64,000 nt of DNA, taken from the NCBI RefSeq assembly GCF_004379255.2, contig NC_056047.1, positions 17,498,293-17,562,292 on the forward strand. Direction: 5' to 3'. This DNA is from Salvia splendens. Lineage: Eukaryota; Streptophyta; Magnoliopsida; Lamiales; Lamiaceae. Of this stretch, positions 46,602 to 58,182 are shown one piece after another. Below the pieces are notes generated by a model. That model worked only from the letters and a program-made list of their open reading frames with translations. It had not been told where the DNA came from and did no database searches. Within the stretch, counting starts at the first letter, position 1. Every line of letters begins with the position of its first letter. The position numbers were made by a program, and so were the translations under genes.

Positions 46602-47015
46602 TAGGGCTGGGAAAATATACTGAAATACCGAAATACCGCACTTACCGTACTGAGAAAATACTGAAAATATCGAATTTTCGGTATATCGTACTTTTTCGGT
46701 ACGGTATCATACCGTACCGACAGTTTTAGGTACGGTAAAGGTATGCATTTTGTATATACCGCGGTATACCGCGTTATACCGCAATTGCGGTATATACCGC
46801 AAATTTACGGTATATACCGCAAATACGGTATATATCGCAATTGCGGTATATACCGGAAATCACAGTATACCGCGGTATACCGCATATTGCGGTATACCGA
46901 AATCACGGTACGGAATACCGACAAAAGCAGTACGGTAACGATATCTAAATTTTGGTATACCGACTTTTCAGTATACCGCAATTGCGGTATACCGACAAAA
47001 GCGGTACGGTAAACG
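46602..47015. mobile_element. hAT-like element of CGGTATACCG repeats, cut by a retrotransposon
   Basis: It begins TAGGGCTGGGAAAATA (46602), close to the terminus of the hAT element at 39301. The rest is dozens of copies of taccg/cggta, many as palindromes such as ccgcggtataccgcgg. The sequence stops abruptly at the LTR at 47016 (TSD candidate aaacg), so the right half is displaced beyond the inserted DNA. Open frames through it are only products of the repeat. Confidence 0.6.
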
Positions 47016-48567
47016 TGTTGGGGTTTGGAGCCCCTTGCACAGCGGAAGACTTGTACAAAACAAATAAATCAGACGTGGGATCTATTTGACCGATTACGGG
47101 ATTAATCTATTCACATGTTAACACAGAATTGCATGCTAGAATGCAAATAATTTATGCTCATAGAATATAAATCCTAAACATGAATTCTACGGTTTAGAGT
47201 TACCGATTTGATTCTCCAAAGAATCGTCGATTGCTTGCGCCTTCTCCACGATGATCTTCAATACTAGACCACGGATCTTCTGACTGGTGTCCTGAACTGT
47301 ATTCCGAAATCAGTGTGGGCTGATCTTATCGAAACACTAGGACTCGAATAAAGAAGACAGAACTTTTTCACAGAGGAGGAGCTGAAAAACTCACGGAGGA
47401 GAAAATCACTAGAAAAATCGTCCCCTTCTCCAAAATAGAGTGGGCGAAATTTCATGATGAAAATAATTGATTTTTCTGTCTCTCTTATTCTCCTATTTAT
47501 AATAGTTCATATTGGGCCCAATCAGGGATATATGGAAGGCTTTGGATATGAGCTCCCCCAATTAGCTTTTTACTAATTAAATTGAACTCACAATTTAATA
47601 CAAGCTTATATTGGAATATTACGAGCAGCCACTACAGACGTAATATTGAACTCCCTCTCCAAATCCGAAATTACAAGTAATCCGGGTTTCCACTTTGTTT
47701 ATTATTTATTTCCCGCGCTTAAGATAGAAATGTCCATTAATTAATTAAAGTCTGCTATGGACTTAATTAATTAACATCTTATTAATTCCAAGAGTGGACT
47801 TAGCAAGAAACACTTATTTATTATTCATGGAATTATTAAATTCCAACTGGCCAGTTTCCGAATAATAAAACCTTGTTCAAGCTCCTCTTGAGGACATTAT
47901 CAAACAAGACTCACCTCGCGCACGATTCAACATAATAGCAATCCTAGCACCGCTAGATAATGATCACCACTACCCAATATACCTGGATCGTTGGGTGACG
48001 AAAAACCCGCACCTTTGGTAAGTCAAAGTAGTAGATACTCAATATCGTATGCTCAATGCTAACGTATGTAGATTAAGAAATAGATATTTATCAAGACCTC
48101 GTCTTTCAGTAGATAGCATAAAGACTCGTCTTGCTGTTAGATCCATTCAGTGCTATACCACACCAACGTCATCTTATTTCAATAAGACTTAGAAATAATC
48201 GGACTGACATTGCAACCTTTCACGATAGGTAGCCAAAGCCTATCTAGGTTGTGAAATTCTTCTTTTTCTTTTGCAAAGCATTGCATAGAACCGACTGTAG
48301 TTACCTTAAAGTGGACGACGCCCACAACCAGTCTACTAAGCAAAAGACTTAGGCTTTGTTTACTTCTTATGCATTTAAATATTTATAAAACATCTTATAA
48401 ACGCACAAGCAAACACAATGTAATAATATACTGATTCTATTCGTGCGAAATGCTCGAATAATACTGAATCGGGTCAAAAGTAGATTGTAGAGTTTTTCCG
48501 TACACAAGCAAGATTCTATTCGTGCGAACTCGCTCGAAATATGCTTTTCAGTATACTAAACCTAACA
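47016..48567 (-). repeat. 3' LTR, 1552 bp, of the old copia
   Basis: On the minus strand it starts TGTTAGGTTTAG and ends CCCCAACA (TG…CA). A TATA box TATAAATAGG lies at about 47493-47503, roughly 480 bp before its end, giving a normal U3-R-U5 layout. This length is large for copia. Confidence 0.7.
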
Positions 48568-48689
48568 ATCTCCCACTTATACTCAAAACATGCTTTCGAG
48601 TATACCCACTGCCAAAAACTCTCCCACTTATACACAAAGCAAGTCTTGGAGCTAGATATATTGAACTACCATTCATTTCACATCATGTT

Positions 48690-48795
48690 TGAAACATGTT
48701 CCCACAAAGGCAATTTCTGTGAAAAATCTGCTTGGTTGTTCTCTGATAATATCTTTTGCACCACTATGTCTTGGCTGCGTACTTGATCTTTAATT
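48690..48795 (-). pseudogene. Recognisable scrap of copia RNase H C-terminus
   Basis: On the minus strand one frame reads DIVVQKILSENNQADF…LPLWEHV. This matches in pattern the end of copia polyproteins (…ENxADxxTKxLP…), and it lies where that end should be, just upstream of the polypurine tract. It is the only clear coding trace in 48568-53400; the rest is too decayed to read by eye. Confidence 0.5.
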
Positions 48796-48799
48796 AATT

Positions 48800-51700
48800 T
48801 CATCTCTCTATGTGATTGCTTAGCTTATGATCTCGTGTTCCTCTTGAGTTAGCCTTTGCTAGAGTAAAATACTCATAGGCATACTCAAACTTACGATCAA
48901 AGCTACTAGGAGTATACTCCTAATGTAAGCACATATAATGAGGATGACTTACTCGATCACTGATCAGTCATAAGACTAAGTCAGTGTAACCCCAAGGACA
49001 TTACATGAATGACTGGTAAACTAGAATATAGCAATTAGTCTTTCTCAAGTACTATGGTATATCCATTACATCAATCAAAGTCCTTCGCCATGGTTAATAT
49101 GATATACACTTGCTATGCAAAAGCACAACTAATATCAAACTTAGTACACATCATAGCATACATGAGACATCTATCTCCAAAACTAGTCTCATAATTATTG
49201 TTCTCACTAAGCGTCAAACGACACTTGACTAGAGACAAGACAATTCCATCGTGAAAGGTAAAAACCGAAATTCTAATGCTAAAATGTTCCAAGCAATGTA
49301 TAGATATATGATTCCTAAGAGAATCTCAACATTCTTTCTAGCAATCTTAAAGACTTAGATGCTTAGAATGTAATTAGTTTCTCTTAAATCCTTTATCTTA
49401 AACTGGGTAGACAACCAGTTTCCTACGCTAGATACCAATCTTAGTTGTTTGCAACTTTTGTAGATTTCATCATCGTAGAGTATCAATAATACCATATTTA
49501 ATGCACTTTCAACTTCCTTGTGCTTACAACACATTTAAGGGAACATGTCAAATTCGAAAGATTTGACAATCTCGCTAAAACACATACTCTGATTTAGATG
49601 CATACCTAAGACCACAAAGGTCTTCATAAGCTTCCAATCATGTGTTTCTTGCCCTTTATTACATACCTATTAGGATGTTCCATGTAGATGATTTCCTCAA
49701 GACTTCTATTAATAGAAAGCTGTCTTGACAATCATAATACATACATTCTAATTATGTAAGTCCTGATAGACAGTAGGATCGAACAAATCTTGGCACAACG
49801 ACAGCGAGAAGATGATATTTCTCTTTGGGCATAGCCCATTGTCATTGTCCAGCCATTTGAGATCCACATTTACACTTGCAAATGTACTAGCTCCCACTGA
49901 CTGACACAACCTGTAGGTAGTATTCCAAGTCTTGTAAAACATGTTGTTTATCTAAGATTGTAGTTTTGAATCTATCACCTTTTCAAGGACGAATATCCAA
50001 ATGAACTAATTCCACATTGTAGTTAAAGGGATTATGTTCAAGTTAGTCTAAGACTGAGTCTTACGACACTCTTAGACCCATGAACTTGTTATGTTCCTTA
50101 GGAACGCTCCCACTACGACATGGTTCTTACAATCTTAGGTTCTGAATTTGATTTTATTAGTGCAAATTTCTAATGGTATGAGTCCTTGGTAACCTGGAAA
50201 ATTCGATATCTCTCTGTCCTGAGAGTTATCACACTGTTAGGCTTTTAGTTCCTTTCTTGATCTTCATACAAGAATTATATCTTTGAAGATTACATAACTT
50301 ATAATCTTACATCATTTGGGACAACCTTAAAACATACCTCAGTACTCAACTCTAATTACTTAGATATCTTTCCAACATGCGTTGGAACAACATTACACCT
50401 TGAGATGTGCTAGACTAGAGTCGCTCTAGTCCACAACTCGTGTTTTGTAGAAGGTACTGATGATGGTAGTTTCTTTAAGGTGTATCTCGATATATCTAAC
50501 GCTTATCCCATCAATGATAAGATTTTCATGAGTACAACTCATCACTTGATCAAACTTGTCTTAGAAAGACTTCGATTCCTTCTTACATAACTATACCATT
50601 CTTTGAAAGAATGCTTGGATTCGTTAATGGAGATTAGACTCCCACTACTGATCATAACGCTTTGCTCGTCTCCTTATTGGTGTAAACCATTGAGACTTGC
50701 TAGTCTTTCTACGTTGCACTTCTATAAGTATTCTGAATATCGACATTCAAGCTATTTAACAAATTGTTAAAATCTTGATAGTCTAGATCAGTTTGAACAA
50801 TAACTAAGTATTTTCTTGGCCTTAAGACTAAGAGCCATAAATACTTTATCATTCATTGTTTAAGAAGTTGATGTGTTGTTTAATACTCAATCTTGTTGCA
50901 TCTATATTGTCTCAATACTATGATGCCTTAAACATCAACCATAAAACAATAATTGAGCATAAACAGCTCCCACTGCAACAAAAACTTAACTGGATCAAGA
51001 TCTCTTACTTAGAAGTTGCATTGTCATGTAAGCCATTGTCCTTCTTTAAAAAAGGTCAATCCAACTTACAAAACATCTTCACTCGCTTTAAATAAATTTT
51101 GATGACAATTCAGGCTCTCTCATTTCCATATCTAGTCTTTTGTTCAAATGAACTAGGACTTAGGAAAAATGTAGCCTATACGAATTCGTCATCTGTCATG
51201 TTACTTTCCTCTAACAGTAATATAACGACTAATATTCTGAAGATTTTCTACTTTTCGGTTAAACCTTCTTTTAGTCATTTCTTATTACTCCAGGCGATGA
51301 CTTGCGTCAGAAACTATTTGAGTGATCAAAATATTCCTCAAAATATTCTGTCCCTTTAGGATATTCCAATCGAATCATCTTGACAGATTCTATTGATATC
51401 CATCTTTCATCGTCACTAACCAAGACTTATCGTGCTACTTAATAGAAAATAGCTTGACCTTATTCCTTAAACAACTTGTCAAGTACATGCAAAAAGCATT
51501 CTCGAACAATCTTCGTGGAATTATGTCGAGAAAATGGAGGACATGAATCATTGAGTATAAACTCCAAGTTTTAGCGATGAGAATCTTATCCATTTTAATT
51601 TCCAGTCTACATAATTTTGGCATTCGAGTTCATTTCTTTAAGGATCGCAGAAAAAATATGAATGACATAATGAAGATTTGGCATATAAACTTATTATCAC

Positions 51701-52379
51701 ATACTTATGCTTAATACATAATCGCAAATAACCACAAAACAATTATGTATCTTGCAACTGTAAAATTAAAATTTTGTACCCTCTAGAGGAAGTCAATACG
51801 CATTAAAATCTTACAATTTTACTGGTCACAACACCGACGAATAGTCTAGAGACCACAGAGTGGCATGGCCGCCTAATGTTGCCTAAGCAAGACCACCGAA
51901 TTTAGCATTACAGAGTCTCATTTCTACAACACACTCCCATAACAATGCTCATGTGCTGCTAACAAGATCAAGCTATCTCATAAATTCTGTGTGAACTTCT
52001 GAATCTCGCAGTTTCTTAGGATTATTGTCCCCACATAGCAGGTGGCTATAATATTGGAAACCACATTCTAGTTCATACTATTTATTTTCGAGAAATCCGC
52101 CCTCATGAACTCGCTATATTCTTAGGATTATTGTCCCCACAGAACAAGTGGCGATAATATTAGAAAAAAGCTTCATAAATTGCAGACCAATTGATGGAGA
52201 CCATATACAACGCACTTGTTGTAATTATCGCTTAAATATTTTATATGGTTTTTGCATAATTATCACATAAGCAGATAAAGCAGATAATCCACTTACAAAG
52301 ATAAACACCAAATAAACAGATAAATCCATTTAATGCATGGCATTTAAACACACTGGATAATTAATGATAATTATTTAAT
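48800..52379. other. Decayed internal region of the old copia
   Basis: Coding-like base composition without long open frames. Short phrases such as gctcccact and cttaggattattgtccccaca recur (52015-52040 and 52120-52143). I could not place reverse transcriptase or integrase motifs with confidence. Confidence 0.4.
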
Positions 52380-53350
52380 CTAGTCAAGGGACAATCAATT
52401 AAATAATTATATTTTATATTGGATAATTATTATCCTTAATCATTTAGGATTTATCAAGATAGTATTAACCATCTAATTTCATTTAGGATCATTCTAGATT
52501 TTATTTCGATAAAATCAAATCCTTCAATTCAAGATAACGTTATCTAGGATTATCATTATTTAAATCGTTCTAGGATATTACTAGATAGAAACGATTCCAT
52601 CATAATCCATACTATAAATAAAATCCAATTAACCAAGATTTATACAAATCTTAATTCTATTTAGAATAGACATCTAGAATATATTAGACATTACTTAGGA
52701 TTTTTTCGATAAATTAATTTATCTAAATCCAATTAAATAAGGATTTTCTTATATATTGTCTTTATCCTAATCTATCTTGGATATAAATCCAAAAGATAAG
52801 GATAACTTGGATTAATATTTATTCTAATCCATCTAAGATTTGTCTTAATAGAATTAAATCTATTCAAATCCATATGATAAAATAAATTAATATAAATATT
52901 AATCCTAATCCATCTAGGATTTATTCTTGGAGTAAATCCATAAAAATTCAAAGAATTAGATAATATTATATAATTATTTATATCTATCTAAGATTTATCT
53001 AGGAATAAATCCACATAAATCTATAAGATAAGAATAAAATATTATATTATCACTATCCAAATCCATCTAGAATTTATCTATGAATAAATTCATATAAATT
53101 CACAGGATAAGAATAAAATAATATTATCATTATCTAAATCCAACTAGGATTTGTCTAGGAATAAATCCATAGGATATAGATAAAAATTAGATTATTATTT
53201 TCCAAATGTAACTAGGATTCATCTAGGAATAAAAATCCATATAAATCCATTAAATAAGGAAAGAATCTAATTAATCCATGATTTAATACAAAATCAAATC
53301 TTATATAATATATAAAATCCACAAAAGATATATTCAAATCTTATTCTCAT
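52380..53350. repeat. Degenerate tandem array, ~60-90 bp units, AT-rich
   Basis: Repeated phrases of the form atccatctaggatttat, ctaggaataaatccatata and aatccataagataagaat recur from about 52430 to 53290; anchor copies of 'ctaggattta' variants lie near 52917, 52988, 53073, 53149 and 53211. Units vary in length. The array lies inside the old copia, probably in its leader or gag side. Confidence 0.65.
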
Positions 53351-53601
53351 ATTTATCTTGAATTATTTCCAAAATTGAATCCAAGGAAAAACCCTAATCA
53401 ATTTTTGGAAATCGAAGTCACGGAACGAGGCGATGCAACGTCGCGCGGGTCCCACCCGCGCGAGCGTCGCGCATAGGACAAAACCCTAATATGGCTCGGC
53501 TGGACTCCCACTGAATCCACGGCCACCGCTGCCCCGTCTCCGTCGCTGCCGCTGCGTCGTCGTCACCGCTGTGACGTCGCTTACGCAGCCGCTGCTGCCC
53601 C

Positions 53602-54125
53602 TGTAATGTTATCAAATACGCGACTCAATCTTGCTATCACAACAAGATCGATTCCGGAACAAGAAGAACAAACACTCGATATGAAAATGAATAAAGCTAA
53701 GAACAACTCTCGGAGAATTAATGGAAATCTTGTATTCAATTTCTTGTGGAAGATTACAAACTGATGGATGAAAAAACTTTTTCTCACTCCGCTTGCACAG
53801 CTCGGTTATTCACTCTATTTGACTAACACGAATCTAACAACCAAAACAAATCCAACGGCTGTCATTTAAGCTAACTAACTAATCGCATCCGACGGCTCAC
53901 GTTTGTCTATGCATCAGTTAATAACAACGGCCAACACCGAACTCGACTAAGTTCGGCTAATACCGAGCACCTGCAAGCTCGGCTAATCACCGAGCACGAT
54001 TAAGCTCGGCTAACACCGAGCTGCAATCAATCACCTAACAGTATATCAGTCCCTGCCGAGCACGATTAAGCTCGGCTAACACCGAGCTTGACTGATTGTG
54101 CAGTTTTGCCCCAATCCTCATAACA
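53602..54125 (-). repeat. 3' LTR of the young copia
   Basis: 524 bp, TGTTATGAGG…CATTACA on the minus strand. It contains an array of ctcggctaa/ccgagc hairpin motifs at about 53940-54095. It differs from its partner at about 53850 (g versus t) and at about 54022 (g versus t). Confidence 0.97.
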
Positions 54126-54181
54126 AATCTCCACCTTGGGACACAACTGGACAATCCACAGAGCATATCCATCTTCCACAA

Positions 54182-57100
54182 TCACTCCAGCTGAATCAGA
54201 TTCACCAAATCCATGCAATACTTCAACTTAAGTCCGGGTAACACCTTTGTTAGCATATCAGCAGCATTGTGCTCAGTAGCTACTTTCTCAATCTTTACTG
54301 AGCCCATTTCAACTTCATCCCTCACAAAATGAAGCTTAACATCCACATGCTTGCTCCTCTCATGGAATGTCTGATGTTTTGATAGACATATGGCACTATT
54401 TGAATCACATAATACAGTCACAGCTTCTTGATCGACTCCAAAATCCGAGCAGATTCCTTTCAGCCACATGCTCTCCTTTACAGCCTCAGCCATGGAAATA
54501 TATTCTGCCTCAGTTGTTGAGAGTGCCACCACAGATTGCAAACTCGATCTCCAACTTACAGCAGCTCCATACATGCAGAAAACATAGCCGGATTGTGACT
54601 TCCTTGTGTCAATGTTAGTTGCAAAATCAGAATCACAATATCCCAATAGAGGCTGTGTATCAAAATTCTTACTTCCATCAAACAGTATGCCATAATCCCG
54701 AGTGCCATTGAGATACCTTAATATCCATTTCAAAGCTTGCCAATGCTGTATACCCGGATCAGCCATGTACCTGCTCACAACACTTATTGCCTGGCTGATA
54801 TCTGGCCTTGTACACACCATGGTGTACATGATACTCCCCACTATGTTTGCATATGGGACCTTATCCATTTCTCTTCTCTGTTCATCATCTTTAGGGCTTT
54901 GATTGCTGCTGAGCTTGAACTGTGAACTCAGGGGCATGCTCACTGGTTTGCTATGATCCATCTGGAATTTCTTGATCACACTACTGATATAATCCCTTTG
55001 AGTCAGCCATATCTGCTTGTGATCTCTATCTCTGATAATTTCCATCCCAAGAATCTTCTTGGCATCACCAAGATCTTTCATATCGAATTCAGATTTCAGA
55101 TCAGCCTTCACTAACTCCACCTCTTCCTTATGCTCTGCAGAGATCAGCATATCATCTACATATAACAGTAGATATGCTACAGCAACTCCACCTTTTCTCT
55201 TGATGAACACACAGTGATCATACAAAGATTTTTCAAACGCAATCTTCTGCATGAACACATTGAACCTCAGGTACCACTGCCTTGAGCTTTGTTTGAGACC
55301 ATAGAGACTTCTTTTTAGCAAACACACTTTCTTTTCATCTCCTGGCTTCACAAAACCAGGTGGTTGCTCCATGTATATTTTTTCTTCAAGTTCACCATGG
55401 AGAAAAGCAGTTTTAACATCAAGTTGTTGCAATTCCCAATCTCTTTGAGCAACTATAGCAAGTAATAGCCTGATGGAGCTGTGTTTGACAACAGGTGAGA
55501 AAATTTCATTGTAATCCACACCCTCCCTCTGTGTGAACCCCTTAGCCACCAACCTTGCTTTGAACCTGATATGGTTGTTGTTGAAGGCCTCAACCTTCTT
55601 TTTGTAAATCCATTTGCACCCTACTGTTTTCTGATCAGTAGGCCTCAGTACCAAGATCCATGTGTGGTTTTTATACAAGCTATCAATCTCCTCTTGCATA
55701 GCTAACAACCACTGATCCTTTTCAGGGCTTCTGATTGCTTCTTTATAAGATGAAGGTTCATGGTAATCCATCTGTTCAGCCACTGCCAGTGCATAGTGCA
55801 TCATGTCATAATCATTAAATCTAGAAGGGAGCTTAATATTCCTCTTTGCTCTGTTTCTAGCAATCACTCTCTCTGGTGTTCTGATTTCAGCTTGCATTCC
55901 AGAAGCTCCACCACCACTGACATCAGATGTAGCATTTAGATCAGTCTGAGTTACATCTGTAGTTACTCTCTGGTTCTCCACCTCAAAATGAACTTTCTGA
56001 TTATCCTTGTTGAGGAAAGGCATTTCAGATTCTTTGAAGATCACATCTCTGCTAACCACCACTTTCTTGTTTCCTTCCTCACAGCACCACAGCCTGTACC
56101 CACTGACTCCCATCTGATACCCAATCATTACACACCTGAGAGCTCTAGGTTCCAATTTACCTTGCTTTATGTGAGCATAAGCTCTACACCCAAATGGCCT
56201 CAGTTTTGAATAATCCCCATAAGATCCATACCATTTGCTGTCTGGGGTCTGATTTTCAATGGCAGCTGAAGGACATTTATTGATCAAAACAACAGCAGTA
56301 GAGGCTGCTTCACCCCAAAATGGTTTAGACATTCCAGACGCTATTAACATGCACCTCACCCTTTCAAGAATGGTTCTATTGATCCTCTCAGCAACCCCAT
56401 TTTGTTGTGGGTTGTGAGGGACTGTTCTGTGCCTCTTTATCCCCTTATCTTTACAGAATCCATCAAATTCATGGGACAAGAACTCAAGCCCGTTGTCAGT
56501 CCTAAGACACCTCAATGGCTTTCCTTTCTCCAACTCAACACCTACACACCATTCTTGAAACATCTGGAATGTTTCTGACTTGTCTTTCATTATTACTATC
56601 CAAACCTTCCTTGAAAAATCATCAACAAAGGATAAGAAATACCTGCCTCCTCCAAGGCTATTCACTGGTGTAGGTCCCCATATGTCACTGTGAACATATT
56701 GGAGAGGCTCTTTCGATGTGTGCTTGCCCACTCCATATGGCAGTTTTTTGCTCTTACCAAGTATGCACTCCTCACAAGATCCAATGTGTCTTTGTACATC
56801 AGACTCAGACATCTGAATTATGCCTTGTTTCACCAACTGCATCATCCCAGCAACTCCTACATGCCCGAGCCTTGTATGCCAATTGATGGTTTGTTGAGTT
56901 GAATTTGCAGAACCATCAATAGGCTCAGCTTGTAGATAATAGAGTACATTACTTCTGATAGCTCTCATAATCATCTGGCCATCCTTTGTAACAAGCATTT
57001 CTCCACCATAAAGGGTCAATCTATAACCTATCTTCTCAAGAAGTCCCAATGAGATCAAATTTCTCTTGATGGATGGGATGTACCTTACATCAGTAAGCTT

Positions 57101-58135
57101 TCGCAGTGATCCATCTTCCATCCTCAAGCATATGTTCCCAACACCCCTTACATCACACACATGATCATCTCCTAGCAACACCGAGCCTTCAGATTCCTTT
57201 AAATCTTGGAACCAGTCAAGGTTGGAGGACATATGGAAACTGCAACCTGAATCCATGATCCACAGCCTTGATAATGGACTATCCTCCACCACATTGAGAG
57301 CTCTTGCCTCTTCAATTTCCTCAGTGATAGCTGCTGTACCATCTTCTTTGTGATTTTCAGCTTGTCTTTTCTTCCAAGCAAAGCAATTTTGCTTGATGTG
57401 TCCTGGTTTCTTACACCAAAAACAACTTCTTGACTCCTTCTGATCACCTTCCTTCGCACCCCGTGGTCTCCATTTATCAGATGAGGGTTTCTTGAATTTG
57501 AATTGTTTCTTTGATGCAGTCTTCACATTAAGGCTTTCAGCAGCTTGATCGATTTGCTTGCTGACAGATTTCTGCATTCCCTTCAGCTTTAATGCAGAAT
57601 ATACCTCCTCTAAAGTCACCTTCGAATCCCTTCCAAGAAGTATTGAGTCTTTGAATTGCTCAAAACTCTGAGGCAGAGCATTCAATAACATCAAAGCTTT
57701 ATCCTCATCTTTCATGGCATCATCCACACTCTCAAGATCATCTATGCACTTGCAAAAATCTTCTAATTGATCTGCTAAGTTCTTGGAGTCAGAAAACTTG
57801 AAATTGAATAACCTTTGTTTGAGATGCAATCTATTTGAGATCGACTTCTCCATATAGATTTTCTCTAACTTCTCCCAAACTCCTGCGGCATCATCTTCCT
57901 TTTGAACCTCCCTCAAGACTCTATCGCTGAGGCACAAGACAATCGAGCTATACGCCTTGTATTCCAGTTCTTGAGATTTCGCCGCATCCATTCCTTGAAT
58001 CTCCTCCTCATCCGCCTTGGATTTGACATAATCCCAGACTCCTTGCTGCATAAGAACAGCTTTCATTTTCAATCTCCACAGGCCGAAATCATTTTCGCCG
58101 GTGAACCGCTCAACGTCGAACTTCGTGGTAGACAT
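54182..58135 (-). CDS. Copia gag-pol polyprotein, intact, 1317 aa
   Basis: The ATG at 58135 (MSTTKFDVERFTG) is chosen because the frame extends only 15 codons further up, into the primer region, with no ATG. Order of domains: gag (residues ~1-230, ENDFGLWRLKMKAVL); zinc knuckle CFWCKKPGHIKQNC (~238-251); protease with catalytic DSG in WIMDSGCSFH (~292); HHCC and integrase core (DIWGP ~483, RTDNGLEF ~545, QNGVAERIN); reverse transcriptase with LLYVDDMLIS (~993); RNase H (CDSDFA, STTEAEY, KHVDVKLHF); end MDLVNLIQLE. No stops or frameshifts. Copia elements make one polyprotein cleaved by its own protease. All catalytic residues that I can check are present, so the copy could be functional. Confidence 0.96.
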   Translation of the reverse strand: MSTTKFDVERFTGENDFGLWRLKMKAVLMQQGVWDYVKSKADEEEIQGMDAAKSQELEYKAYSSIVLCLSDRVLREVQKEDDAAGVWEKLEKIYMEKSISNRLHLKQRLFNFKFSDSKNLADQLEDFCKCIDDLESVDDAMKDEDKALMLLNALPQSFEQFKDSILLGRDSKVTLEEVYSALKLKGMQKSVSKQIDQAAESLNVKTASKKQFKFKKPSSDKWRPRGAKEGDQKESRSCFWCKKPGHIKQNCFAWKKRQAENHKEDGTAAITEEIEEARALNVVEDSPLSRLWIMDSGCSFHMSSNLDWFQDLKESEGSVLLGDDHVCDVRGVGNICLRMEDGSLRKLTDVRYIPSIKRNLISLGLLEKIGYRLTLYGGEMLVTKDGQMIMRAIRSNVLYYLQAEPIDGSANSTQQTINWHTRLGHVGVAGMMQLVKQGIIQMSESDVQRHIGSCEECILGKSKKLPYGVGKHTSKEPLQYVHSDIWGPTPVNSLGGGRYFLSFVDDFSRKVWIVIMKDKSETFQMFQEWCVGVELEKGKPLRCLRTDNGLEFLSHEFDGFCKDKGIKRHRTVPHNPQQNGVAERINRTILERVRCMLIASGMSKPFWGEAASTAVVLINKCPSAAIENQTPDSKWYGSYGDYSKLRPFGCRAYAHIKQGKLEPRALRCVMIGYQMGVSGYRLWCCEEGNKKVVVSRDVIFKESEMPFLNKDNQKVHFEVENQRVTTDVTQTDLNATSDVSGGGASGMQAEIRTPERVIARNRAKRNIKLPSRFNDYDMMHYALAVAEQMDYHEPSSYKEAIRSPEKDQWLLAMQEEIDSLYKNHTWILVLRPTDQKTVGCKWIYKKKVEAFNNNHIRFKARLVAKGFTQREGVDYNEIFSPVVKHSSIRLLLAIVAQRDWELQQLDVKTAFLHGELEEKIYMEQPPGFVKPGDEKKVCLLKRSLYGLKQSSRQWYLRFNVFMQKIAFEKSLYDHCVFIKRKGGVAVAYLLLYVDDMLISAEHKEEVELVKADLKSEFDMKDLGDAKKILGMEIIRDRDHKQIWLTQRDYISSVIKKFQMDHSKPVSMPLSSQFKLSSNQSPKDDEQRREMDKVPYANIVGSIMYTMVCTRPDISQAISVVSRYMADPGIQHWQALKWILRYLNGTRDYGILFDGSKNFDTQPLLGYCDSDFATNIDTRKSQSGYVFCMYGAAVSWRSSLQSVVALSTTEAEYISMAEAVKESMWLKGICSDFGVDQEAVTVLCDSNSAICLSKHQTFHERSKHVDVKLHFVRDEVEMGSVKIEKVATEHNAADMLTKVLPGLKLKYCMDLVNLIQLE

Positions 58136-58182
58136 TGTTGAATGCGTCGTCCTTCTTCGTTTTCCCACAGACGGCGCCAATT

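Noticed and set aside
46743..47012. Open frames reading YTAVYR repeats
   Set aside because: They arise from translating the taccg/cggta repeat and have no independent coding evidence.
52380..53350. Repeat array considered as a CRISPR array
   Set aside because: Units are variable and degenerate with no constant repeat and spacer, and this is plant nuclear DNA.
53400..53596. GC-rich open frame on the minus strand considered as a gene
   Set aside because: It is interrupted by the young copia, has a CAG/GAC-biased composition and shows no family motif.
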